Part shown: in pieces, positions 1 to 6,901 of the stretch
Layout of the letters: the number at the start of each line of letters is the position of its first letter
How positions within the stretch are numbered: the first letter of the stretch is position 1
NCBI GenBank assembly: GCA_019751475.1
Contig: JAIENH010000631.1
Span: forward strand, 1-15,584
Origin: Cyclobacteriaceae bacterium
Lineage (GTDB): Bacteria > Bacteroidota > Bacteroidia > Cytophagales > Cyclobacteriaceae
Length of the DNA: 15,584 bases
Direction of reading: 5' to 3'
The notes under the pieces: generated by a model
Databases searched by the model: none
Told to the model about the DNA's origin: nothing
The model's input: only the letters and a program-made list of their open reading frames with translations
Program-made: the position numbers and the translations under genes

Positions 1-546
1 TGGGCTGTTTACACTAACAACGATTATTCAAAACTCCTTGATTGGAACCCTGTACTATCTGCTCAGACTCTTAAAGAATCTCAAGTAAAAGGTTTATATA
101 CTCTCCCTGACCTTCGAGATGAATTTTTGGAGCGTTTGCCAAAGGCTTATCAGATACCACCAGTCTCCAACGAACTAATGCAGCCTATGGATTCAACGGT
201 ACAACATCAATTTACTGTTTACTCGACTACTAGTGGAAAGTTATGTGGGGTGCGGAAGGGTTGGGCGCTAGCGAAGGGCAGGGTTACAAAACGCAATGTA
301 TTTGTTCTTAAGAATTCCGCTAGAAGCTATTTTTTTTCTACAGCAATTGAGTATCGTGGTGATCTATCAGACATGATGATGGCAAAGGATCCACTAGATA
401 AAACCAATTATTCGGACTCTGGATTTAACGTTTGCGTTACTACCTCTGATTTAAGCAAAGGTGAGTACTGGGCTGGAATACTTTTGCAAACCTGGGACGG
501 TCTTTACTACTATATACAGGCACCTGATAAAATCATTGTGAAGTAA
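1..546 (+). CDS. C-terminal part of an unrecognised protein (5' end outside window)
   Basis: The reading frame is open from the first base of the window to a TAA at 544-546, giving 181 visible residues. The true start lies upstream, so the ATG-like or TTG codons inside (for example at 127) need not be starts. I do not recognise the family. The visible part has no long hydrophobic segment. It alternates polar and aromatic residues as in a beta-rich soluble domain, and ends with a pattern (G-E-Y-W-A-G-I then Y-Y-Y-I-Q-A-P) like the last strands of a beta-sandwich. Such C-terminal domains occur on surface proteins and on some membrane glycosyltransferases of Bacteroidota, but that link is only a guess. 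It lies 75 bp upstream of, and parallel to, the GT2 gene, so it probably belongs to the same polysaccharide locus. It contains a T8 run at 330-337. Coding status is fairly sure; function is unknown. Confidence 0.75.
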   Translation, partial: WAVYTNNDYSKLLDWNPVLSAQTLKESQVKGLYTLPDLRDEFLERLPKAYQIPPVSNELMQPMDSTVQHQFTVYSTTSGKLCGVRKGWALAKGRVTKRNVFVLKNSARSYFFSTAIEYRGDLSDMMMAKDPLDKTNYSDSGFNVCVTTSDLSKGEYWAGILLQTWDGLYYYIQAPDKIIVK

Positions 547-600
547 TTTCAATCTAGCAGTTACTTTGCTGTGATGCCAGTTTAATGGTTATTTTGCGAT

Positions 601-608
601 TAAATTTG
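601..608 (+). promoter_or_regulatory. Possible Bacteroidota -7 box (TAnnTTTG) before the GT2 gene
   Basis: The bases TAAATTTG match the Bacteroidota housekeeping -7 consensus TAnnTTTG exactly and lie 13 nt before the ATG at 622, in the 75-bp gap after the partial first gene. No convincing TTG or TTTG -33 element sits at the expected distance; the nearest candidate is TTTA at 581-584. In AT-rich DNA such a match can arise by chance. The same gap shows no stem-loop followed by a T run, so I call no terminator there. Confidence 0.35.
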
Positions 609-621
609 GATTTAGTTAACA

Positions 622-1362
622 ATGAAGCTTAGCATCGTTATACCAGCTCACAATGAGGAAGGCTCCATTAAACAAACTATTATTGGACTTCATGCTAAGC
701 TAAATGAGGCTAACATCGAGCATGAAATTTTGGTAGTAAATGATAATTCGAAGGACAACACGGAATCAATACTTAAATCGTTAAAGATAGAAATACCATT
801 TCTCAACTATGTTAACAACTTGGGCCCTAGTGGATTTGGGTACGCAGTTCGCTATGGCTTAGAGCGCTTTACAGGAGATTGCGTGGCTATTATGATGGCT
901 GATATGTCTGATTCTCCGGATGACCTCATAGAGTTTTATCATAAACTAAACGAAGGTTATGATTGTGTTTTTGGCACACGCTTTAGTTTAGGGGGTAAAA
1001 CATACGACTATCCAAAGATAAAATTGATTATTAATCGTATAGCCAATGGTATTGTTCAGTTGGCCTTTGGCATGCGCTACAATGATACTACAAATGCGTT
1101 TAAGCTTTATAGACGGGAGACCATCCAGGGCATTAAACCATTTTTATCCCCTCATTTTAATTTAACTCTAGAGCTCCCCCTCAAGGCAATTGTAAGAGGT
1201 TATTCATATGCCGTACTTCCTAATTCGTGGGTTAATCGAAAATCCGGAGAATCAAAACTTAAGATTCGGGAAATGGGAAGTCGATACTTTTTTATATTGC
1301 TTTACTGTTTGATAGAGAAGTATTTCTCTAGAGGTGATTTTGCTAAGAAAAAAAATGAGTAA
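622..1362 (+). CDS. GT2 family glycosyltransferase, polyprenyl-phosphate sugar synthase (DPM1)-like
   Basis: A 246-residue GT-A fold glycosyltransferase of family GT2. Visible motifs are the N-terminal V-I-P-A-H-N-E-E (residues 6-13), the nucleotide-binding V-V-N-D-N-S (38-43, Asp41), the metal/donor site M-A-D-M-S-D (92-97, in place of the DxD-like D-A-D-L-Q-D of dolichyl-phosphate mannose synthases), G-T-R-F (118-121), and the late Y-N-D-T-T-N-A-F segment (153-160). The size and the late G-E-S-K-L motif (209-213) fit the short DPM1/polyprenol-phosphate sugar synthase branch, which moves a sugar from an NDP or GDP donor to polyprenyl phosphate at the cytoplasmic membrane face. The long C-terminal membrane anchor of ArnC/GtrB proteins is absent, leaving one weakly hydrophobic stretch near 222-231. 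Starting at the ATG gives the standard N-terminus. The stop overlaps the next gene by 8 nt. The GT39 enzyme at 6902-8335 is a plausible user of its product. The sugar is unknown. Confidence 0.88.
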   Translation: MKLSIVIPAHNEEGSIKQTIIGLHAKLNEANIEHEILVVNDNSKDNTESILKSLKIEIPFLNYVNNLGPSGFGYAVRYGLERFTGDCVAIMMADMSDSPDDLIEFYHKLNEGYDCVFGTRFSLGGKTYDYPKIKLIINRIANGIVQLAFGMRYNDTTNAFKLYRRETIQGIKPFLSPHFNLTLELPLKAIVRGYSYAVLPNSWVNRKSGESKLKIREMGSRYFFILLYCLIEKYFSRGDFAKKKNE

Positions 1363-2176
1363 GCTAAAAAACACAATTGCAAACTGGTATTCTTCGATTG
1401 TATCAAGAAGATCCTTTAGAAAGTTTAATGAAGCCATAGTTAAACTTGGCTTAAAGGGTTTGGGCCTCCTTTTTTCCCATGAAAATCCGTCCAAGAATGG
1501 GGAGCTTTTCTTTGCGCACCAAGTGATTGCCAAGTATAAGGTGGCTAATGTATTTGATGTAGGGGCTAATGTTGGAAGTTATTGTAAAATGCTCATTGAC
1601 CTAGGCTTCAAAAACGATATATTTTGTTTTGAGCCTCACCCAAAAACTTTTAATCAATTGGACACATCAATCCAGATGCCCAACGTTAAAAAATACAGAT
1701 TGGCATTTTCTTTTGAAGAGGGGTCTTTTCCTATATACGACTATTCACTGCAAGACGGGTCTGAACATGCCTCACTTTTTAAAGAAGTAATAGAGACTGT
1801 GCATAAAAGCTCAGCTACTACACATTTAGTGACAGTTAGTACTGTAGATGAATTTTCAAAGGTAAACAATATCGAGAGAATTGGTTTACTTAAGATTGAT
1901 ACTGAAGGAAATGAATTTAATGTTTTAAGAGGATCGGTTAATATGCTTAGAGAATCTAGAATAGATCTCGTTCATTTTGAGTTCAACGAGATGAACGTCA
2001 TAAGCCGGGTTTTCTTAGGAGATTTTATGAGTTTGTTAAAGGGATATAACCTTTATAGGCTACTGCCGAATGGTTTTCTGCCGTTAATGCCCAACAACTC
2101 ATTGTTCAATGAGTTGTTCTCCTATCAAAACATTATAGCAATTCGCAAGGAAATTGATCTGGAGGCGCATTTCTAA
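1355..2176 (+). CDS. FkbM family SAM-dependent methyltransferase
   Basis: A 273-residue protein with the FkbM methyltransferase fold. The SAM-binding motif I is V-F-D-V-G-A-N-V-G (66-74), a second conserved acidic motif is C-F-E-P-H (91-95), and the family hallmark L-L-K-I-D-T-E-G (178-185) precedes the last strands. In polysaccharide loci such enzymes usually O-methylate a sugar hydroxyl, often as a cap or a repeat-unit decoration; the substrate here cannot be read from sequence. I chose the ATG at 1355, which overlaps the GT2 stop by 8 nt. The frame also has a GTG at 1334 that adds seven residues, but that start lies deeper in the upstream gene and adds nothing conserved. The gene carries a perfect 12-bp inverted repeat near its 3' end (2093-2118). 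The next gene starts 11 nt after the stop, so co-transcription is likely. Confidence 0.88.
   Translation: MSKLKNTIANWYSSIVSRRSFRKFNEAIVKLGLKGLGLLFSHENPSKNGELFFAHQVIAKYKVANVFDVGANVGSYCKMLIDLGFKNDIFCFEPHPKTFNQLDTSIQMPNVKKYRLAFSFEEGSFPIYDYSLQDGSEHASLFKEVIETVHKSSATTHLVTVSTVDEFSKVNNIERIGLLKIDTEGNEFNVLRGSVNMLRESRIDLVHFEFNEMNVISRVFLGDFMSLLKGYNLYRLLPNGFLPLMPNNSLFNELFSYQNIIAIRKEIDLEAHF
2093..2118 (+). repeat. Perfect 12-bp inverted repeat inside the FkbM gene
   Basis: AACAACTCATTG at 2093-2104 is followed by TT and then by its exact reverse complement CAATGAGTTGTT at 2107-2118. It covers residues 247-255 of the methyltransferase (N-N-S-L-F-N-E-L-F) and ends 58 nt before the stop codon. No T run follows, so it is not a standard intrinsic terminator. 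It could form an RNA hairpin with an 11-bp stem and a 4-nt loop, or act as a DNA palindrome. The repeat itself is seen directly; any role is inference. Confidence 0.8.
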
Positions 2177-2187
2177 AAATCAATTTT

Positions 2188-3405
2188 TTGAACCACACAA
2201 CATTGAATTGGCCAAAAGCTATCCTTTCCATTTATTTCCTGTTGCTGGCAACAAGCTTTAGCGCTGTTACAATTGAAGGCAAAAATTTGTTATTTATTGG
2301 ATTTGCAATTGCCGCGCTAACAATTCTTTTAACAGGAAGATGGCGTTCCTTGCCTAATAATTTTGACTTTTATTGCTTGGTCATTCTATTATATATGACC
2401 CTCTCTTCTTTTATAAATTACGAGTCATCGTATTTAAGTTCTTGGGTTTATTCATTTTTTTTTATTTGCACCTATTTTGCGTTCTCTGCTTTTATTCGGG
2501 AGCAGCTTGATAAAAGTAGTTTTTCAAAGCTAATAGAATTGGTATTTTGGCTATACTTCATTGGACTTATTGCCGGTCAATTTTATGTTGTTTTTTTGGG
2601 GTTCTCACCGGAATTTATTTCTGGAAGCGTAATTCACGGAAAAATGGGTGTACTGATTGATTCAGGCCAATACAGATATTACTCACTGTCTTCAGAACCA
2701 TCATACGCAGCTTTCATAGCAGTTATCTCATTTTACATATATTTCAAACTTCAAGAAAGTGATCTATCAATATTTACCACGCGAGCCGCAATAATGCTAG
2801 TTGCATTAGTTTATATGCTTTATTTTTTCAAGAGTGCATATGGGGTTCTCTTGTTTATAATATTATTCGCAAGTTCGATTAACTTATCAAGAAGGATGCT
2901 ACTTTTTCTGATTATTCTTTTTATTGGATTTACGGGATTTGTTTTAGTTAGTGATTCTCCATTGGTTCTCCGATTAGTTAAAATTGTGCAGAATATAGAG
3001 CTCGACAATCTTCATTCATTGGCCACAGTTGATTACAGTGCTTACTACCGAATTGCTCCGTTTTTAAATTACTTTAGAATTATAAATTACGATGACTTAG
3101 GGTTTTGGATTGGATATGGAGCATCAGCTTCTCGCCACATGGTTACACCGGAGACTTATTTAGCCTCCAATGGCGAATTTCAAGGTGGCTTTATTCCTTC
3201 GTTTTTTTATGATTATGGTATAGTTGGAGCTATTTTGATTAGCATTTATATTTTTCGATTACTTCCTAAGCCTTTTATTTTTAGTTTTTTTACAGTTATA
3301 CTTATGATGTTCAATGCCAATTTCAACACGCAGTTATTTTGGTTTGTCGTTTTAAGCTTTGGTACGACTGGTTTTCTATTAAGGAATGAAAAGGAAAGTT
3401 CATGA
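2188..3405 (+). CDS. Wzy-like O-antigen/exopolysaccharide polymerase, polytopic membrane protein
   Basis: A 405-residue integral membrane protein with roughly ten hydrophobic segments, spaced as in Wzy-type polymerases, and a larger extracytoplasmic loop around residues 135-170. The loop ends in L-S-S-E-P-S-Y-A-A-F (167-176), a motif I associate with bacteroidotal and related capsule or O-antigen polymerases. Wzy proteins join undecaprenyl-linked repeat units on the periplasmic face. Wzy sequences diverge strongly, so the call rests on topology, this motif and context. The start is unusual: no ATG or GTG occurs before residue 69, and the only ordinary candidates near the expected N-terminus are TTG at 2188 and TTG at 2203. 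A T9 run lies at 2455-2463. The stop overlaps the next start as ATGA (4 nt), which suggests translational coupling to the following glycosyltransferase. Confidence 0.78.
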   Translation: MNHTTLNWPKAILSIYFLLLATSFSAVTIEGKNLLFIGFAIAALTILLTGRWRSLPNNFDFYCLVILLYMTLSSFINYESSYLSSWVYSFFFICTYFAFSAFIREQLDKSSFSKLIELVFWLYFIGLIAGQFYVVFLGFSPEFISGSVIHGKMGVLIDSGQYRYYSLSSEPSYAAFIAVISFYIYFKLQESDLSIFTTRAAIMLVALVYMLYFFKSAYGVLLFIILFASSINLSRRMLLFLIILFIGFTGFVLVSDSPLVLRLVKIVQNIELDNLHSLATVDYSAYYRIAPFLNYFRIINYDDLGFWIGYGASASRHMVTPETYLASNGEFQGGFIPSFFYDYGIVGAILISIYIFRLLPKPFIFSFFTVILMMFNANFNTQLFWFVVLSFGTTGFLLRNEKESS

Positions 3406-4499
3406 GGATTTTTGCTGACGTTCATGTTTTTGATGGCCTTGGGCAAGGAAGTAAAACATATCTTAAAGGTCTTTACTCAGCGGCCCTTCAAATGGATTTG
3501 AAGGATTATTTTTATTTTGGTGCAGTCAATAACCCATTTCCGAAAGAGTTGAATTATCATGGAAACGCCTTTCATCTTCGATATCATTCATCAAACAGAC
3601 TTGCTCGATTAACATGGGAAATGCCGACACTGTTGAGGGCAAATAAAATAGATATTGCACATTTTCAATACATTTCTCCAATTGTAAAAGTATGTCAAGA
3701 AATAGCAACAATTCACGATGTGCTTTTTTTAGATTTTCCCGAATATTTCCCGTGTCAGTACCGGGTATCAAGAGGTTTTTTTTTTAAACGTACGGCAAAA
3801 AGGGCAGATTTCGTTTTGACAGTTTCTGAGTTTTCAAAAAAGGCATTGATTCAACATTTTAGAATCGATGAAAAAAAGGTGATTGTGACACCAAATGGCG
3901 TTTTGGATCTTTTCTGGAGCCCCCTCATTCCTGATTCATCGATTGGAATTGATAAAGGACTAGGAAGATATATTTTATATGTAAGTCGTTTTGAGCCACG
4001 GAAGAACCAATGTGGACTCTTGAGGGCTTACCTAGAGCTTGAATTATGGAAGAAAGAATATCAGCTTGTGTTTGTTGGTGGAAAAGGAATCTTAGATGTC
4101 GAATTTGAAACCCTCTATCATAAGCTTGATGAAAAGAAAAGAGGCTTAATTTATATTTTAGATGAAGTTGCTTTTGAGGATTTAAAATGGCTTTATTCAA
4201 ATTGTTCGCTGTTTATTTATCCCTCCTTTGCTGAGGGTTTTGGAATACCACCCTTAGAAGCTATTGCGTGTGGAGCTAATACACTTTGCTCCAATACTAG
4301 TGCCATGTCCGAATTCACTTTTCTTGGTGAGCGCCTTTTTAACCCAAATGAGAGAAATGAAATGAATGAGAAGATACGTCATTTTCTGGAGAATCCCTCG
4401 TTCCCAGAAATTGAGCAGACAAAGAACATCGTAAAGTCAAGATATTCTTGGGAATCATCAGCCAATAATTTTTTGTCGATCATCAATGCAAAGTCTTAG
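3402..4499 (+). CDS. GT4-type (glycosyl transferases group 1) glycosyltransferase
   Basis: A 365-residue GT-B fold glycosyltransferase. The N-terminal Rossmann-like half starts at once with M-R-I-F-A-D-V and contains the acceptor-side segment R-L-A-R-L-T-W-E-M-P (66-75). The C-terminal donor half begins near residue 188 with I-L-Y-V-S-R-F-E-P-R-K-N (191-202) and has the family's EX7E element E-G-F-G-I-P-P-L-E (278-286), which contacts the nucleotide-sugar donor. Such enzymes add one sugar to a lipid-linked precursor in the cytoplasm; the W-E-M-P and E-P-R-K-N segments recall mannosyltransferases, but the sugar is not certain. The start overlaps the polymerase stop by 4 nt. The 3' end runs 17 nt into the convergent ligase gene. 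A T10 tract at 3776-3785, encoding G-F-F-F-K, is the longest homopolymer I noticed in the window. Confidence 0.87.
   Translation: MRIFADVHVFDGLGQGSKTYLKGLYSAALQMDLKDYFYFGAVNNPFPKELNYHGNAFHLRYHSSNRLARLTWEMPTLLRANKIDIAHFQYISPIVKVCQEIATIHDVLFLDFPEYFPCQYRVSRGFFFKRTAKRADFVLTVSEFSKKALIQHFRIDEKKVIVTPNGVLDLFWSPLIPDSSIGIDKGLGRYILYVSRFEPRKNQCGLLRAYLELELWKKEYQLVFVGGKGILDVEFETLYHKLDEKKRGLIYILDEVAFEDLKWLYSNCSLFIYPSFAEGFGIPPLEAIACGANTLCSNTSAMSEFTFLGERLFNPNERNEMNEKIRHFLENPSFPEIEQTKNIVKSRYSWESSANNFLSIINAKS
3485..3504 (+). repeat. 9-bp inverted repeat inside the GT4 gene
   Basis: CCTTCAAAT at 3485-3493 and ATTTGAAGG at 3496-3504 are exact reverse complements around a GG centre. It lies early in the glycosyltransferase coding sequence (about codons 28-35). 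It is shorter than the FkbM repeat and more likely to be chance; no function is evident. Confidence 0.55.
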
Positions 4500-5715
4500 A
4501 TCGAATACCTATCAGGCTTAGGAATAGTGAAAAGAACACAATGCCCTTATTTGATTCAAATATTGACTCTGTTGTACAATAAGAAAAAGTTACAAGTAAG
4601 AATACCAATAGGTTGTAATTCATAGTTTGAAATGACTGCTTAGTGCCAACTAGAAACATTGCACCCATAAAAGCAACCCCTATTAAGCCAAGATGTAAAC
4701 AAGTAGACACCCATTGATTATGAGGATCGAATCCATCAAAACCATATTCATCAAGATTGTGCACTTTGTATGCTTTTGCTAGGTAATCAGGTTCATCACC
4801 TGCTCCCACACCGTAAAGAAGAAGTCTATCCTGCCACAAATGAGATAGGCTTACTTTCCACAAATACAGTCGCAAGTTTAGCCCATTAAATTCTTGGTAT
4901 TCTTCAAGTTTTTCCAATTGAATCATTTCGAGGTTGTGGGTCAATTCGGTAAATCGATCACGGGTAGTTTTGAAAATGAGAAGCAATGCGCATATTGCTA
5001 TCAGTAAAACTGACAAGGTAATAAGTGCTGCTTTTTTATTTCTTAGTTTTAGAAATAAAAGAAATACTGACCCAATAGCAAACGATACGATCCCAATTCG
5101 CGAACTATTTATGAATAATATAAGGAGGAAAAAGGAAAAAAGCATGATTACAACTAGTAAATCATAAAGGCCATTATTTGTTTTTTCGAGCCAACGATTT
5201 ATCATTATAAGAGACCCCACAGTAAACTGCATGCCAAAGAAGACATAGGATATTGGAGCAAAATAATCTTTATCGAAAGCCAATGAATCATGTAAGAAAA
5301 AATACTTAACACACGCAAACGATAAGAGAGTTAGGCCAATGAGAATAGTCAATAATCCGATTTTATTATTCAATGCTTGCCTTTCAGACAAATCCATATG
5401 ACTAAATGCAGGCACCAGTATGATTGGAAGAATAAAGAACGAAAGTTTTTTTTCCAGATTAAACAAGCCGTTGCTCAGATTAAAGGTGTAGATGAGCGAC
5501 ACGACATGGAGCACAAAAAACAGGATGAGAAGGATGGCTGGCCTATTTTGAGGCAGTCTATTGAAGAAATTTCCCTTTTTGAAGGTGGAGAGTGCAACTA
5601 GGCCCAACACAATCAGTGTTACATTACTGATCGGTATCGGAAAGAGTAAGCCAACATAAGCAAGGCAAAAAGCCCATTGTAGCAAGTTTGATATTAGAGT
5701 GCTTTTTAATTGCAT
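4483..5715 (-). CDS. O-antigen ligase (WaaL/Wzy_C) family membrane protein
   Basis: A 410-residue polytopic protein of the O-antigen ligase family. It has about ten hydrophobic segments. Typical signs are S-L-I-Y-T-F-N-L-S (73-81), a conserved arginine in S-S-R-I-G-I (204-209), a large periplasmic loop of about residues 250-335 containing N-L-R-L-Y-L-W (280-286) and G-V-G-A-G-D (302-307), and H-N-Q-W (332-335) with the conserved histidine of the ligase/polymerase loop, followed by H-L-G-L-I-G (341-346). The family moves undecaprenyl-linked glycans to lipid A core, to another glycan chain or to proteins in the periplasm. It is transcribed against its neighbours: its 3' end overlaps the GT4 gene by 17 nt, and it shares a short divergent region with the DUF1972 gene. 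It could be the ligase that complements the Wzy-like protein at 2188, or a second polymerase. Confidence 0.82.
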   Translation of the reverse strand: MQLKSTLISNLLQWAFCLAYVGLLFPIPISNVTLIVLGLVALSTFKKGNFFNRLPQNRPAILLILFFVLHVVSLIYTFNLSNGLFNLEKKLSFFILPIILVPAFSHMDLSERQALNNKIGLLTILIGLTLLSFACVKYFFLHDSLAFDKDYFAPISYVFFGMQFTVGSLIMINRWLEKTNNGLYDLLVVIMLFSFFLLILFINSSRIGIVSFAIGSVFLLFLKLRNKKAALITLSVLLIAICALLLIFKTTRDRFTELTHNLEMIQLEKLEEYQEFNGLNLRLYLWKVSLSHLWQDRLLLYGVGAGDEPDYLAKAYKVHNLDEYGFDGFDPHNQWVSTCLHLGLIGVAFMGAMFLVGTKQSFQTMNYNLLVFLLVTFSYCTTESIFESNKGIVFFSLFLSLIGIRSKTLH

Positions 5716-5719
5716 GAAT

Positions 5720-5727
5720 CAAAGATA
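5720..5727 (-). promoter_or_regulatory. Possible Bacteroidota -7 box (TAnnTTTG) for the ligase gene
   Basis: On the minus strand the bases TATCTTTG match TAnnTTTG exactly and end only 4 nt before the ligase ATG (5713-5715). If used, transcription would start at or next to the ATG, giving a leaderless or nearly leaderless message. I see no TTG/TTTG -33 element at the usual spacing. The 61-bp region between the two divergent starts (5716-5776) is otherwise AT-rich low-complexity sequence. Confidence 0.35.
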
Positions 5728-5776
5728 TTAATTCACTTTGGCGACAGAAGTTTTTTATTTTTATTTTTCTTGCATA

Positions 5777-6901
5777 GTGAAGTTAAGAATTGCAATACTG
5801 GGTACGCGAGGAATTCCGAATAACTACGGTGGTTTCGAACAATTTGCCGAATATCTTTCGGTTCGGCTGGTGGCATTAGGCCATGAAGTGGACGTTTATA
5901 ACCCATCATTCCATCCTTATTCAGAGTCAATCTATAGAGGTGTTGGTATCAAAAGAGTCAATAGTCCAGAGAGATTCTTAGGTAGCAGTGCCTCCAATTA
6001 TGTTTATGACTATAGATGCTTGAAAGACGCTCTCAAAAGCGACTATGATGTTATATATGAAGCGGGATATGCCAGTTGTGCATTTGCCCTCCGTATTTTG
6101 CGTAAGCATAAAGGAAAGGCATGTATTGTAACAAACATGGATGGAATGGAGTGGCAGCGGAGTAAATGGAATAGTGTTGTAAGTAGAATTATTAAATGGT
6201 CTGAAAGAGAGGCTGTAAAGTACTCCGACCATCTTGTGGCGGATAACATTGGTATTCAACAATATTACTACAAAACATACCAAGTTAATCCAGAATGTAT
6301 TGCTTATGGGGCTGAAGTCATTACCAGGAACGATGCGGGATTATTAGAACAGTTTAAGGTTAAGCCTGGTGAGTTCTTCCTACTTATTGCAAGACTTGAG
6401 CCTGAAAATAATATTGAAATGATTGTACGTGCATATAAGGCATCTGATTCGAAAGCTCCTTTATTGATCGTTGGCAATCGTAACAAATGGTACCAAAAAC
6501 AATTGACCCACCTGGAGGATGAGCGGATTATTTTTTTGGGCAGTATCTATAATAAAGAAGTTTTGGATAGTCTTCGACATTTCTGCAAAGCTTATTTTCA
6601 TGGACACTCGGTGGGGGGTACTAACCCATCACTGCTAGAAGCAATGGCTTGCTCTGCTTTGATAATAGCCCATCACAATGAATTTAACAAAGCTGTGCTG
6701 GGTACCGATGCTATGTACTTTTCCTCTCAACAAGATTTGATAAGATTGGTCTCAGATTTTGTGGCGGCCAAAATGGAAAACGTGGAAGGCATGAAAGAAT
6801 CGAATCGACTTAAGATAGAAAAACAATACTCATGGGCCCACATAACAGAGGCCTATGAAAGTTTCTTTAAAAGAATTGTGAGTCAGAAGACTAGCCGATG
6901 A
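5777..6901 (+). CDS. DUF1972-containing GT4 glycosyltransferase (rhamnosyltransferase-like)
   Basis: With a GTG start at 5777 this is a 374-residue GT-B fold glycosyltransferase with an N-terminal DUF1972 domain. The hallmark I-L-G-T-R-G-I-P-N-N-Y-G-G-F-E (7-21) sits at the expected distance from the start. It is followed by N-M-D-G-M-E-W-Q-R-S-K-W (120-131) and, in the C-terminal half, by F-L-L-I-A-R-L-E-P-E-N-N (201-212) and H-G-H-S-V-G-G-T-N-P-S-L-L-E-A (275-289). Some DUF1972 enzymes, such as the streptococcal capsule transferase Cps2T, are rhamnosyltransferases, but donor specificity here is open. The frame extends up to a TTG at 5738; the extra 13 residues are hydrophobic and aromatic, come from AT-rich spacer and would shift the conserved N-terminus, so I reject them. 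The stop at 6899-6901 directly abuts the stop of the convergent GT39 gene. Confidence 0.88.
   Translation: MKLRIAILGTRGIPNNYGGFEQFAEYLSVRLVALGHEVDVYNPSFHPYSESIYRGVGIKRVNSPERFLGSSASNYVYDYRCLKDALKSDYDVIYEAGYASCAFALRILRKHKGKACIVTNMDGMEWQRSKWNSVVSRIIKWSEREAVKYSDHLVADNIGIQQYYYKTYQVNPECIAYGAEVITRNDAGLLEQFKVKPGEFFLLIARLEPENNIEMIVRAYKASDSKAPLLIVGNRNKWYQKQLTHLEDERIIFLGSIYNKEVLDSLRHFCKAYFHGHSVGGTNPSLLEAMACSALIIAHHNEFNKAVLGTDAMYFSSQQDLIRLVSDFVAAKMENVEGMKESNRLKIEKQYSWAHITEAYESFFKRIVSQKTSR

Noticed and set aside
547..621. Terminator after the first partial gene
   Set aside because: The best hairpin (AGCA near 557 with TGCT near 567) has four pairs and no following T run.
1334..1354. GTG start of the FkbM gene at 1334
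   Set aside because: It adds seven residues that look like spacer and increases the overlap with the GT2 gene; the ATG at 1355 overlaps the GT2 stop by only 8 nt and is the better start.
5750..5770. AT-rich low-complexity tract in the ligase/DUF1972 divergent region as an intrinsic terminator or repeat array
   Set aside because: It has no GC-rich stem and no regular repeat unit; it reads as an AT-rich promoter-type spacer.
5738..5776. TTG start at 5738 for the DUF1972 glycosyltransferase
   Set aside because: The added residues come from AT-rich spacer, and the family's conserved N-terminal motif sits correctly with the GTG at 5777.
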